Source: Streptomyces odontomachi (GTDB taxonomy: Bacteria > Actinomycetota > Actinomycetes > Streptomycetales > Streptomycetaceae). Taken from it: a stretch of 64,000 bases of DNA. The notes under the pieces are model-generated. The model saw nothing but the letters and a program-made list of their open reading frames with translations, had not been told where the DNA came from and searched no databases. A program made the translations under genes and the position numbers. The stretch lies in the NCBI RefSeq assembly GCF_024435355.1, contig NZ_JAMJWG010000001.1, positions 186,001-250,000 of the forward strand, read 5' to 3'. Shown piece by piece: positions 48,738 to 56,919 of the stretch (the first letter of the stretch is position 1; every line of letters starts with the position of its first letter).

Positions 48738-49427
48738 TTAGTACGTACAGGGGGCAGTGTCCGTGCCGTTGCGTGCCACGACCACGGTGGCGACTCGTCC
48801 GCGGTGCCGGGGGAGTGCCTTCACGGGTGTGCCGTAGCTGAGTTCGGTGAGCTTTGCGTCGTCTGAGACGGGTGCGTTGAAGGCGTAGAAGTGGAATCTG
48901 GCGTGCACGGCTGCCGCCTCACCCACGATCGCCTTGGTGCTCTGCCAGGTGTTCGCGTCGACAGCATCGACGGCCACGCTTGCAAGGTAGTACTCGCGGT
49001 CGGTCTCACTGCGGAACGCGACCCATGTGCGGTAGCCGTTGGGCGCGCGGCCTGTTCCCCTCATGCTGGTACAACGTGGGATCAGGCCCTTCGAGGGGCG
49101 GACGAAGGCGAGGTCGGAGCCGTTTGACGGGGATGCAGTCGTCGGCTTCGGGGCGGCTGAGTGCGTGGCTTTCTGCGGTGCCGGTAATCGCGGAGACGAG
49201 GTGTGGAAGCCGAAGTAGAGGCCGGTGATCGCCGAGGCGAGTCCCGCTACTGCTCCGAGTACGTTCCAGGTGTGGATGCCCAGTCCGAATCGTCTGACTT
49301 CCCCGAGCTGCCCGCGCCGAGGCTCGGCCGGCTCGACGTCGGAAGCGCCGGGGGCTTCGCGGTTCTCAGTGGTGGGCTCGTCCCCGGAGCGGGAGTCGAC
49401 ACCAGAATCTGAGGAAGGGCTGCTCAT
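48738..49427 (-). CDS. membrane-anchored protein of unknown function
   Basis: A 229-residue protein with a long polar, acidic N-terminus (1-48). One membrane helix (about 50-72, WNVLGAVAGLASAITGLYFGF) is followed by a Ser/Pro/Ala linker, and an extracytoplasmic domain (about 105-229) contains two cysteines (RCTSM and PCTY). I recognise no family. It converges with the ammonia-lyase gene; no operon partner is visible. The start at 49427 has GGGGGGAACG upstream. Confidence 0.7.
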   Translation of the reverse strand: MSSPSSDSGVDSRSGDEPTTENREAPGASDVEPAEPRRGQLGEVRRFGLGIHTWNVLGAVAGLASAITGLYFGFHTSSPRLPAPQKATHSAAPKPTTASPSNGSDLAFVRPSKGLIPRCTSMRGTGRAPNGYRTWVAFRSETDREYYLASVAVDAVDANTWQSTKAIVGEAAAVHARFHFYAFNAPVSDDAKLTELSYGTPVKALPRHRGRVATVVVARNGTDTAPCTY

Positions 49428-49830
49428 CGTTCCCCCCAGGATGAATGCAGCTCGGCAGGGAACTGCTCGACCTTGAGGCTTTTCATCCTAGGCGGGCGGG
49501 GTCGCACGAGCTTCGCAGCAGCGATCTGAGGTCTGCGTCCTCCGGCGGTGGACTGGAAGGCGTGGATCAGTACTGTCTGGCGCGGGTCCGGTATCCCGAC
49601 TGACGTATCGGGACGGCCCCGCGCAGCTGACGCGGCGGCCCACGCAGGACTCGTCAGTCGCCGGTGGCATCGGACCAGGCGGATGCGTGGTCGTACGCCT
49701 CCGCCGGCGAAGGCGTACGGTTCGAGGCCGTTCGCACGGCGCTCGGCGGCACCAACGACGCGTACGGATACGTCGCCTCGCAGCGCACACCCGCCCGGGT
49801 GCACGCACGCGGCCGGCTTCGTACGAGGCG
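49428..49830. other. gap with a possible coding remnant
   Basis: 403 bases. On the + strand about 49665-49785 reads ASDQADAWSYASAGEGV, then AYGYVASQR, with good codon bias but no start and no continuation. It may be the decayed 3' end of a lost gene; I do not recognise the family. Nothing else is seen. Confidence 0.3.
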
Positions 49831-52800
49831 TCAGGCGGTGCCGAGTGACGGACGTGGGGCGGGCTCGGTGCCCAGGGTCTCGTGCAGCCACGTCTCGCCG
49901 GAGGGCGGATGGCGGGTGAGGGTGGGAAGCAGCTGGCGGGCCGCCTGCGTGGCCTGGCCACGGCCCGTGCCGGTGGTGCGGTAGCGGCGGAGGGCGGTCC
50001 AGAGGCGTTCGACATCCGGGTCCGGATCGCCGTCGTACGCTGCGCCCTCACCGGCCGATTCGGGCGTGCTGCCGAGGCCCGTGCCGGGTGGGGCGATGTC
50101 GAAAAGGGCGTACAGCGCGGCATGACGCAGCCGCAGCTCCGAGCTCAGGGCGGCGGATACGCTCGTGCCGTCGGCCCGGTCGAGCGCGGCGACCGCGCGC
50201 GTCAGTGCCTCCCCACCGCGTGCCGGCTCGTCGAGGTGGACGTGGGCGGCGCTCAGGTCGATCAGGGCGGTCACGAGGTGGGGCAGGGTGTCGCAGCGCC
50301 GCCAGTGGTCGACGGCCCGGGCGCGCAGGTCCTTTGCGGTCCGGTGGTCGTCGAGGCCTTCTGCCGCACGCGCCCCGTTCCCGCACGCGACGGCCGCGGA
50401 CCACCAGTCGCCGATCCTCGTGCACGCGGTGACGGCGCGCTGCGCCAGTACGAGCGCCTCGGAGTGGTTTCCCATCCACAGCTCCGCGCGCTGTCTTTGA
50501 AAGAGCGCCGACGCCCGTAGCTCCGCGGTGCCGTGTCCCTCAGCAAGTTCATGGGCCTGGCGCGCCAGGGCGCCGGCCTCTTCCGGACCCGCCGTTTCGA
50601 AGGCCAGTTTGGAGTTGTTGACGGCGACAGGGACGGCGGTGGCCGCCAGGCCCAGGGCGGTCAGCGCCGCGACCGAGCGCCGGCCGGACGTCAGGGCACC
50701 CGCTGCGTCGCCCTGGCTCCACTGCATGAGCGAGATCACGAAGTCGGCCTCGGCAGCGCCTGCGGGCAGGCCGTGGGACCCGGCGATGTCACGGGCCCGT
50801 CGCGCGTGCCCCAGTGCGCGCGCACCGTCGGTGTCCCGCAGCAGCTCCGCGTTGTCCCAGCACAGTCGTACGGCTTCGGCCGCTTCCCCGCGGCGCAGGT
50901 GGAGGGCGACGCGTACGTCGTTGGCCGCGACCTCGCCGTCGAGTTCGCCGCGTGTCCGGTACAGGCCTGTCACCCCCTCCGCCAGTTCCAGGGCCAGATC
51001 GAGCCATCCCCGTTCCTCCGCCATGCGCTGCGCCGCGTGGAAGCGGGCCGGGTCGAGGGCACCGGACAGCTCCGCGTCGGGATCTTCCCGGTTGATCCGG
51101 CCGAGCCGGTCGCGCAGGAAGGCGACGGAGCGGTACGTGACGTCATGCACGTCCTCCTCCGGCTCCTCCTGCGCCAGGCGCTCCTTGGCGAAGAGCAGGA
51201 CCAGGTCGAAGAGCGCGAAGGAGGCGAGCACGCCGCCGGAGAAGGTGGGAACGAAGGCGGCGTGTCGGGCGAGGCTGCGGTCGACGAGCCTGTTCAGGAG
51301 CAGCTCCTGGCGCAGCGCCGGGGCGGCGAGGCAGGCGCCCAGTTCCTCGCCGGTCGTCACCGCGCCGGGCACGGCGGCAACCAACCGGAAGGTGCGGCGT
51401 GCCGCGGCGTCCAGGTTGTCGTAGCTGAGCCTGATGGCCGCGCGCACCGCTCGGTCGCCCGAGTCCAGGTAGTCGAGCCGGGTCGCTTCCTCCTCCAGCA
51501 GGTGCAGCAGGTAGTCCACCGGCAGGTCGGGGCGGCTCGCCAGCCGTCCGCCGACCATCCGCAGCGCCAGCGGCACGTCCGCACAGAGCCGGGCCAACCT
51601 GCGCAGTACGGCAGGGTCGTGCCTGCGCTCGGGGTCGCACGCGGCGAGCACCCGGGCCGCGGCGTCGCGCTTCAGCGGCTCCACGCGGAAGACGAGCGAC
51701 CGGTCGGCGTAGCCCTGGACGCGGTCTCGGGAGGTGACGATGACCGCGCAGGTGGCCGGGGGCTTCACCAGGGGAGCGACGTGGGCGGCGTCCAGGGCGT
51801 CGTCCAGCACCAGCAGCACCCCCCGGCCGTGGAGCTCCGCAGCGAACCGGTCGAACAGCGCGGCGTCGCCAAGGCGCTCCCCCGCCCCGAGGTCCGCGCC
51901 GGCGTCGAGCCCCAGCGCCTCCGCCGCCATCCGCGCGGCGGTGAGGGCGGGTCTTCGGGCGTTCGGGACCAGGCCGTGGAGGTCGAGGTGGAGGACCCCG
52001 CCGGGGAAGTCCGGCACGAGTGCGCGGGCGGCCTCGACGGCCACGGTGGAGGTGCCGACGCCCGGCTGCCCCGACAGGAACGCGGTCGCCTTGCCGTGTC
52101 GTGCCATGGCCCTGCGCACCTTGCGGACCACGTCGGCAACCAGATCGGTACGGCCGAGAACGAAGGGATCGGGATCGGGAAGGCGGCACATCCGGGCTGC
52201 GACCGAGGCCCGCCGTGCGCGGCGCTCGACCTCGGCAGCCACGGGGGCGGCGGTGGTCGTCCCATCGTGCTGGCCCTGGGCGGGGTTCGGGTCCCGGTTC
52301 AGGTCGGGGTCCCGGTTCGGGTCCGGATCCGGCGTACGGATCATGACGGCGCGGGTGGAGGCCGTACGCAGCGCCGGGAGCCGTGCGGTGAGGGCGGTGA
52401 GGAAGGCCTCGAGGTGAGGGGTCCGGCCGTCGGTGAGCACCGCCCGCAACTGCCGCCGGCACACTGCGGAGAGTTCGACGAAGAGCTCTCCGGAGAGTTC
52501 GTCGACCAGGACGTGCCGAAGGGAGTCGAGCAGCGTGCAAGAGGTTTGGGGTGCGGAGTCGCTCGGGCCGGAGCCGTTCAGTTCGGTGTCCGGTGGCTCG
52601 GTGCCGTACGGGTCGTTCTGCGGGCGTACGCCGTCCGGCGAGGCCGACCAGCGGCACAGGGCCTCCTCGTGCTCCGGGTGCGAGAGCAGCAGCACCCGAG
52701 GGTCGAGCCCGCGCAGCCGGGTGCGGCGCCGGAAGTCCCGTACGACGTCGCCTGCGCATCGGCCGTGGGCGACGGCCCGCGACAGGAGCCACTCCGCCGC

Positions 52801-53658
52801 GTCCACGGCCCCGCCGACGCCGCGGTACGCGTCGTCCAGCGCCATCAGCGCACGGGCGGCCTCCACCGCGGCCTCATTCAGGCCCCCGACACCTTCGTGC
52901 GCCGCCCGGCCTGGGGCGGGCCCCGGATCCGGGGCGCCGCGGGCGGCCATCGTGCCGGCCGGTCCGCGGACCAGGGCGGTGTCCACGGTACGGAGGGACA
53001 GCACGGTGCCGACCTCGTCGGCGAAGACCAGCCGCCGACGCACGTCGATCCCAGGAACGGTCGACAACAACGCGGCGACGTCCTCGACCCGGGCCACCCA
53101 CACGGAGCCCCGCAGCCAGCCGTCCGCGCTGTTGTACCGCGCCGAGACCACGCCGACGGCAGCACGATCCGACAGTCGCAGCACGGGGGCACCGCTCATC
53201 CCCGGCATGACGTCCGCAGACCTGACGCGCCACAGCATCACCCGGCCATCCCGCACGGTGCCGCCCTGCCAGCTCCCCGAGGCATCGAGCGACTGGTAGG
53301 TGTGGCCAGGGTCGTCGACCTCGGCGACGCCGGTCACGACGACGTCCGCCTGGAAGGCCACCGGGTGCATGGAGACGGGGACCGACTCCGCCAGCGGCTC
53401 GGCCCGGCGCACCACAGCGAGGTCCCGGGGCTCGTCGACCGCCACCACCTGCGCGGGCGCGCGCTGCGCTGCTCCGTTCAGGGCGTCCACGGACAACGAC
53501 GCACCGGTCCGGTCGCATCCGAGGTCCGCGAGGACGTGCGCCGCCGTCACCAGCACGCCGGGGGACACCTGGAAGCAGGTACCCACGGGCGTACCGTCGA
53601 CGTCGAGGATCCGGCCCAGGAAGCCGGGGACCCTCGCGTCCGCCACCGCGTCCACCAC
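49831..53658 (-). CDS. trypsin-like protease / NB-ARC / TPR fusion
   Basis: A 1,275-residue multidomain protein. Residues 1-205 are a trypsin-fold protease with His41 (TAAHV), Asp79 (PRDLAVV) and Ser155 (MPGMSGAP). About 260-440 holds two helical effector-associated-type regions. A DP/NRD-repeat linker follows (about 442-462). An NB-ARC/STAND ATPase spans about 490-830, with Walker B VLLVLDDAL and VIVTSRDR. The P-loop reads GQPGVGTST: the Walker A lysine is replaced by Thr. A C-terminal TPR array runs about 840-1270. The GTG start lies 120 bases after the trypco1 gene, same strand. Probably a regulated conflict or stress-response effector in which a bound partner triggers proteolysis. Confidence 0.88.
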   Translation of the reverse strand: MVDAVADARVPGFLGRILDVDGTPVGTCFQVSPGVLVTAAHVLADLGCDRTGASLSVDALNGAAQRAPAQVVAVDEPRDLAVVRRAEPLAESVPVSMHPVAFQADVVVTGVAEVDDPGHTYQSLDASGSWQGGTVRDGRVMLWRVRSADVMPGMSGAPVLRLSDRAAVGVVSARYNSADGWLRGSVWVARVEDVAALLSTVPGIDVRRRLVFADEVGTVLSLRTVDTALVRGPAGTMAARGAPDPGPAPGRAAHEGVGGLNEAAVEAARALMALDDAYRGVGGAVDAAEWLLSRAVAHGRCAGDVVRDFRRRTRLRGLDPRVLLLSHPEHEEALCRWSASPDGVRPQNDPYGTEPPDTELNGSGPSDSAPQTSCTLLDSLRHVLVDELSGELFVELSAVCRRQLRAVLTDGRTPHLEAFLTALTARLPALRTASTRAVMIRTPDPDPNRDPDLNRDPNPAQGQHDGTTTAAPVAAEVERRARRASVAARMCRLPDPDPFVLGRTDLVADVVRKVRRAMARHGKATAFLSGQPGVGTSTVAVEAARALVPDFPGGVLHLDLHGLVPNARRPALTAARMAAEALGLDAGADLGAGERLGDAALFDRFAAELHGRGVLLVLDDALDAAHVAPLVKPPATCAVIVTSRDRVQGYADRSLVFRVEPLKRDAAARVLAACDPERRHDPAVLRRLARLCADVPLALRMVGGRLASRPDLPVDYLLHLLEEEATRLDYLDSGDRAVRAAIRLSYDNLDAAARRTFRLVAAVPGAVTTGEELGACLAAPALRQELLLNRLVDRSLARHAAFVPTFSGGVLASFALFDLVLLFAKERLAQEEPEEDVHDVTYRSVAFLRDRLGRINREDPDAELSGALDPARFHAAQRMAEERGWLDLALELAEGVTGLYRTRGELDGEVAANDVRVALHLRRGEAAEAVRLCWDNAELLRDTDGARALGHARRARDIAGSHGLPAGAAEADFVISLMQWSQGDAAGALTSGRRSVAALTALGLAATAVPVAVNNSKLAFETAGPEEAGALARQAHELAEGHGTAELRASALFQRQRAELWMGNHSEALVLAQRAVTACTRIGDWWSAAVACGNGARAAEGLDDHRTAKDLRARAVDHWRRCDTLPHLVTALIDLSAAHVHLDEPARGGEALTRAVAALDRADGTSVSAALSSELRLRHAALYALFDIAPPGTGLGSTPESAGEGAAYDGDPDPDVERLWTALRRYRTTGTGRGQATQAARQLLPTLTRHPPSGETWLHETLGTEPAPRPSLGTA

Positions 53659-53778
53659 CTTTGCGCTCCCGTCTCTCCGCGAACGCCGCTGCCGCGTACA
53701 TCTCCTTACGGACGGCGCAGCCAGGTGCGCAGTTCCGTCTCGGGTGCGTGGTCCCGTCCCGGCATACGCCGCGGGCGG

Positions 53779-54141
53779 TCAGTCGGCGCGGTCGGCTGCG
53801 GTGCCGCTCTGCTCAGCTCGGGGCGCGGGATACTTCAGCCGGACCACCAGCGATGCTTCGCCGGCCGCGCCGGCGACCACGAGGTTGCCCTGTGTGGAGA
53901 ACTTCAGCCCGAACTCCACCTCCACCTGCTCGGGGCGGGTTGCCTCGTGCCTCAGCCGGCAGATGGCCTCCCCGGTGGCGGAGGCGATCTCCACGATCGC
54001 GTCACGCGCGTGGTCGAAGGCGTCCACGACCCGTCCGCTCGCGTTCCGCAACCGCGAGGTCGGCTCCGACCCGGCGACTGCGACCGTCTCGACCAGGAGG
54101 TCAACGTCACCAACACGCAGCGGAAGTAGTCGACTTGTCAT
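53779..54141 (-). CDS. trypsin-co-occurring domain 1 (trypco1) protein
   Basis: A 120-residue single-domain protein of the same group as the one at 34476. It has an N-terminal strand (LLPLRVGDVDLLVETVAVAG), a helix (RVVDAFDHARDAIVEIASATGEAICRLRH), strands (EQVEVEFGLKFSTQGNLVVAGAAGEASLVVRLKY) and a charged tail. ATG 54141 with AAGGTG upstream is chosen; the frame is open further but not conserved. It precedes the protease-NB-ARC-TPR gene on the same strand, 120 bases away, as expected for trypco/protease pairs. Confidence 0.8.
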   Translation of the reverse strand: MTSRLLPLRVGDVDLLVETVAVAGSEPTSRLRNASGRVVDAFDHARDAIVEIASATGEAICRLRHEATRPEQVEVEFGLKFSTQGNLVVAGAAGEASLVVRLKYPAPRAEQSGTAADRAD

Positions 54142-54233
54142 GCGGACACCTTCCCATAGCGAGCTTCGCCGCGCCGTGCGACAACGGGGACCGGCGAAAC
54201 CCGCGGCCACCTCGGGTGCAGACCAGGCCCCGC

Positions 54234-56324
54234 TCATCGGTGCCGGTCTCCTGCACGCGGCCTCGGTGCGTTGGGCCACCAGGCGCGGACGCCCATGTCG
54301 CGGACCAGGGCGGGGACGAGCAGGGAACGGACGACGAGAGTGTCCAGCAGCACGCCGAACGCCACGATGAAGGAGATCTGGGCGAGGAACGACAACGGGA
54401 TGACGATGAGCGCGGCAAACGTCGCGGCGAGGACCACCCCAGCCGATGTGATCACTCCGCCGGTGGCGGTCAGCCCGCGCTGCACGCCTTCGCGTACCCC
54501 GTGGAGCAGCGACTCCTCGCGCACCCGGGTCATCAGGAAGATGTTGTAGTCCACGCCCAGGGCCACGAGGAAGACGAAGCCGTACAGCGGCACCGAGGCG
54601 TCCGTGCCGCTGAAGCCGAAGAGGTGCCGGAAGACCAGCGAGGACACCCCGAGCGTCGCTGCGAAGTTGAGCGCGACCGTGGCCACCAGGAGCACCGGCA
54701 GCATCAGGGATCGCAGGAGCCCGATGAGGATGACGAGGATGATGAGCAGCACCACCGGAACGATGATGGTCCGATCATGGGCCGCGGTGGTCTGCGTGTC
54801 GTACCGCTGGGCCGTGTAGCCACCCACCAGCACGTCGGCGCCCGGGATGGCATGCGTGGTCTTCCGCAGCCGCCGGACCGTGTCCTTCGCCGCGTTGCTG
54901 TCGGGGGCGTCCTGGAGGGTGGCATCGATCTCCACCCGGTCGCCGACGACTTTCGGCGGACCTCCCGGCCGCCCACCCGCCCCGACCGGTGCTGCCTCGC
55001 TCACGCCCTCCGTCGCCTCGGCTGCTCTCGTCACCGCCGAGGCCCGCCCGGCCCGGGAGATCAGTACGACGGGTTGCCCGGACCCGCCTGGGAAGTGAGC
55101 GTCCAGCGCGTGCTGGGCCTCGACCGAGGACGCCTTGTTGATGAAGGTCTCGTCCAGGGGCACCCCCGCGGAGTGCAGCGTCGGCGCGAACGACGCGAGG
55201 AGCGCCAGCACGACCAGCGTGCCCGCCCAGATGGGCCGCGGGCCGCGGTCCACTCGGACGGCGACACGACGCCAGAGAGCATGCCCACCGCCACCCGACC
55301 CGGAGGGGCTCGGACGTGACGGCCAGTAAGCGGCAGGGCCGAGCAGGAGGAGTACCGCCGGTAGGAAGGTGAGGGTGGCCAGCACCGCGCACACGATGCC
55401 GATGGCTCCGACCGGCCCGAGCGCCCGGTTGTTGGTCAGGTCGCTGAGGAGCAGTGCGAGCAGGCCCAGGGCGACGGTGGCGGCGCTCGCGGCGATGGCG
55501 GCCACGGAGCGACGCAGCGCGTCGCGGGCGGCAGCAAACCGATCACCGTGCCTGGCCAGTTCCTCCCTGAACCGGGCGGTGAGCAGCAGCGCGTAGTCAG
55601 TCGCTGCACCGATGACCAGGATGGAGAGGATGCCCTGCACCTGGCCGTCGACGCGCACCACGTCGTGCCGGGCGAGCGTGTACACCACGGCGCAGGCCAG
55701 TCCCAGGGCGAAGACGGCGCTGAGGATGACCAGGAACGGCATCAGGACGCTGCGGTAGACCAGCAGAAGGATCACCAGCACCGCCACCAGTGCCACGGCG
55801 AGCAGGAGGCCGTCGATGCCGGAGAACGCGTCGGACAGGTCGGCCTGGGTGGCGGCGGGGCCGGCGATCTGAGCACGGGACCCGTCCACGACGTTCACCT
55901 CGGACCTGAGCGCGGCGACGGTGTCCGGCAGTTTCCTGCCGAGGTCGGGCCGGAGCTGGATCACGCCCTGAAGGGCCCGGCCGTCCTCGGCGCGCAGCAG
56001 GGGTGAAGGTGCCCCGACCGCCCCGTCCACCCGGGCCGCGGCAGCGAGCGCCCGGCCGGCCCGGGCGCGCTGGCTCGCGGTGATCGGGCCGTCGTCGCCG
56101 GTCCACACCACGACGGCGGGCAGGGTCTCGCCCTGCCGGAAGTCCTTCTGCCTGTCGAGGACCCGGGTGGACTCCGCGCCCTGCGGGAGGAACGCGGCCT
56201 GGTCGTTGGTGGCGACCTCGCTCAGCCTGCCCGCATAGGGACCGAGCGTTCCACCGATGCCCAGCCAGGCAACGAGGACGACCACGGGGACCAGCCAGCG
56301 GAACGATCGGGGCTGGCTTGTCAT
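54234..56324 (-). CDS. MMPL-family RND-type transporter
   Basis: A 696-residue MmpL/RND exporter. It has one N-terminal helix, a periplasmic-type loop (about 30-150), a first six-helix bundle (about 155-360), a second large external loop (about 385-520) and a second helix bundle (about 525-680). Family landmarks include VIGAATDYALLLTARFREEL and VALGVDYNIFLMTRVREE. Such proteins export lipids or drugs. ATG 56324 follows GGGAGAG. It is divergent from the MarR regulator with 87 bases between the starts, so it is very likely under MarR control, a typical drug-efflux arrangement. Confidence 0.9.
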   Translation of the reverse strand: MTSQPRSFRWLVPVVVLVAWLGIGGTLGPYAGRLSEVATNDQAAFLPQGAESTRVLDRQKDFRQGETLPAVVVWTGDDGPITASQRARAGRALAAAARVDGAVGAPSPLLRAEDGRALQGVIQLRPDLGRKLPDTVAALRSEVNVVDGSRAQIAGPAATQADLSDAFSGIDGLLLAVALVAVLVILLLVYRSVLMPFLVILSAVFALGLACAVVYTLARHDVVRVDGQVQGILSILVIGAATDYALLLTARFREELARHGDRFAAARDALRRSVAAIAASAATVALGLLALLLSDLTNNRALGPVGAIGIVCAVLATLTFLPAVLLLLGPAAYWPSRPSPSGSGGGGHALWRRVAVRVDRGPRPIWAGTLVVLALLASFAPTLHSAGVPLDETFINKASSVEAQHALDAHFPGGSGQPVVLISRAGRASAVTRAAEATEGVSEAAPVGAGGRPGGPPKVVGDRVEIDATLQDAPDSNAAKDTVRRLRKTTHAIPGADVLVGGYTAQRYDTQTTAAHDRTIIVPVVLLIILVILIGLLRSLMLPVLLVATVALNFAATLGVSSLVFRHLFGFSGTDASVPLYGFVFLVALGVDYNIFLMTRVREESLLHGVREGVQRGLTATGGVITSAGVVLAATFAALIVIPLSFLAQISFIVAFGVLLDTLVVRSLLVPALVRDMGVRAWWPNAPRPRAGDRHR

Positions 56325-56399
56325 GGACTCTCCCAGGGGTGGCGCGGAGGTGAGCGGGCGGTGACTCCACCGTGAAGTATCTCGACGATGAAGGTTTAC

Positions 56400-56405
56400 T
56401 AGACT
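56400..56405 (+). promoter_or_regulatory. possible -10 of a leaderless marR transcript
   Basis: TAGACT ends seven bases before the marR ATG at 56412 and there is no ribosome binding site between them, so the transcript could start at or next to the ATG. No clear -35 is seen. Confidence 0.3.
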
Positions 56406-56411
56406 GTACGC

Positions 56412-56912
56412 ATGCCACTCGACGGCGAAGGCGAACAAGCGGCTCTCGACGACGTCGACCTGAGCGGCTTCGCCAGGGAACTGCGCCTGATGAACAGCGA
56501 GTTCAACCGCGTCGCCCACGACTTCGCCCGGTCCCGTGGGTTGCACCCCACCGACGTGCAGGCACTCATCGCCATCATGGACGCCCCCACCTCGCAGGGG
56601 TCCGCCATGACGCCGAGCGCGCTGTGCCACCACCTCCAGCTCACTTCCGGCGCGGTCAGTGCCTGCCTGGACCGCCTGGAGCGGGCCGGACACGTTCGCC
56701 GGTCCCGGGACACTCAGGACCGCCGGGTGGTCCACCTCGACCACTCACCGGCCGCCACCGCCGTGGCCCGGGCCTTCTTCCATCCCCTCGCCGACAGCAC
56801 CCGCGTCGTACTGGAGGGCCTCTCCGGCGACGAACGGCGCACGGTGCTGGGCTTCCTGCACGCGCTCAACCAGGAGTTGGCGACGCGGCGAACGGAGGAC
56901 CCCCGCCCCTGA
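56412..56912 (+). CDS. MarR-family regulator
   Basis: A 166-residue MarR protein. The winged-helix core is visible: TPSALCHHLQLTSGAVSACLDRLERAGHVRRSRDTQDRRVVHLDHS, with recognition helix around 72-84 and the wing RDTQDRR. Flanking helices for dimerisation precede and follow it. It is divergent from the MMPL exporter and probably represses it in the absence of a substrate-like ligand. It converges with the kinase-propeller gene, the two stops lying eight bases apart. Confidence 0.9.
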   Translation: MPLDGEGEQAALDDVDLSGFARELRLMNSEFNRVAHDFARSRGLHPTDVQALIAIMDAPTSQGSAMTPSALCHHLQLTSGAVSACLDRLERAGHVRRSRDTQDRRVVHLDHSPAATAVARAFFHPLADSTRVVLEGLSGDERRTVLGFLHALNQELATRRTEDPRP

Positions 56913-56919
56913 TCTCGAC

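Noticed and set aside
50533..54129. A 1,198-codon rightward open frame across the protease-NB-ARC gene
   Set aside because: It is the antisense shadow of a GC-rich gene. The product is low-complexity (Arg/Gly/Val-rich) with no domain, while the leftward frame shows complete protease, NB-ARC and TPR motifs.
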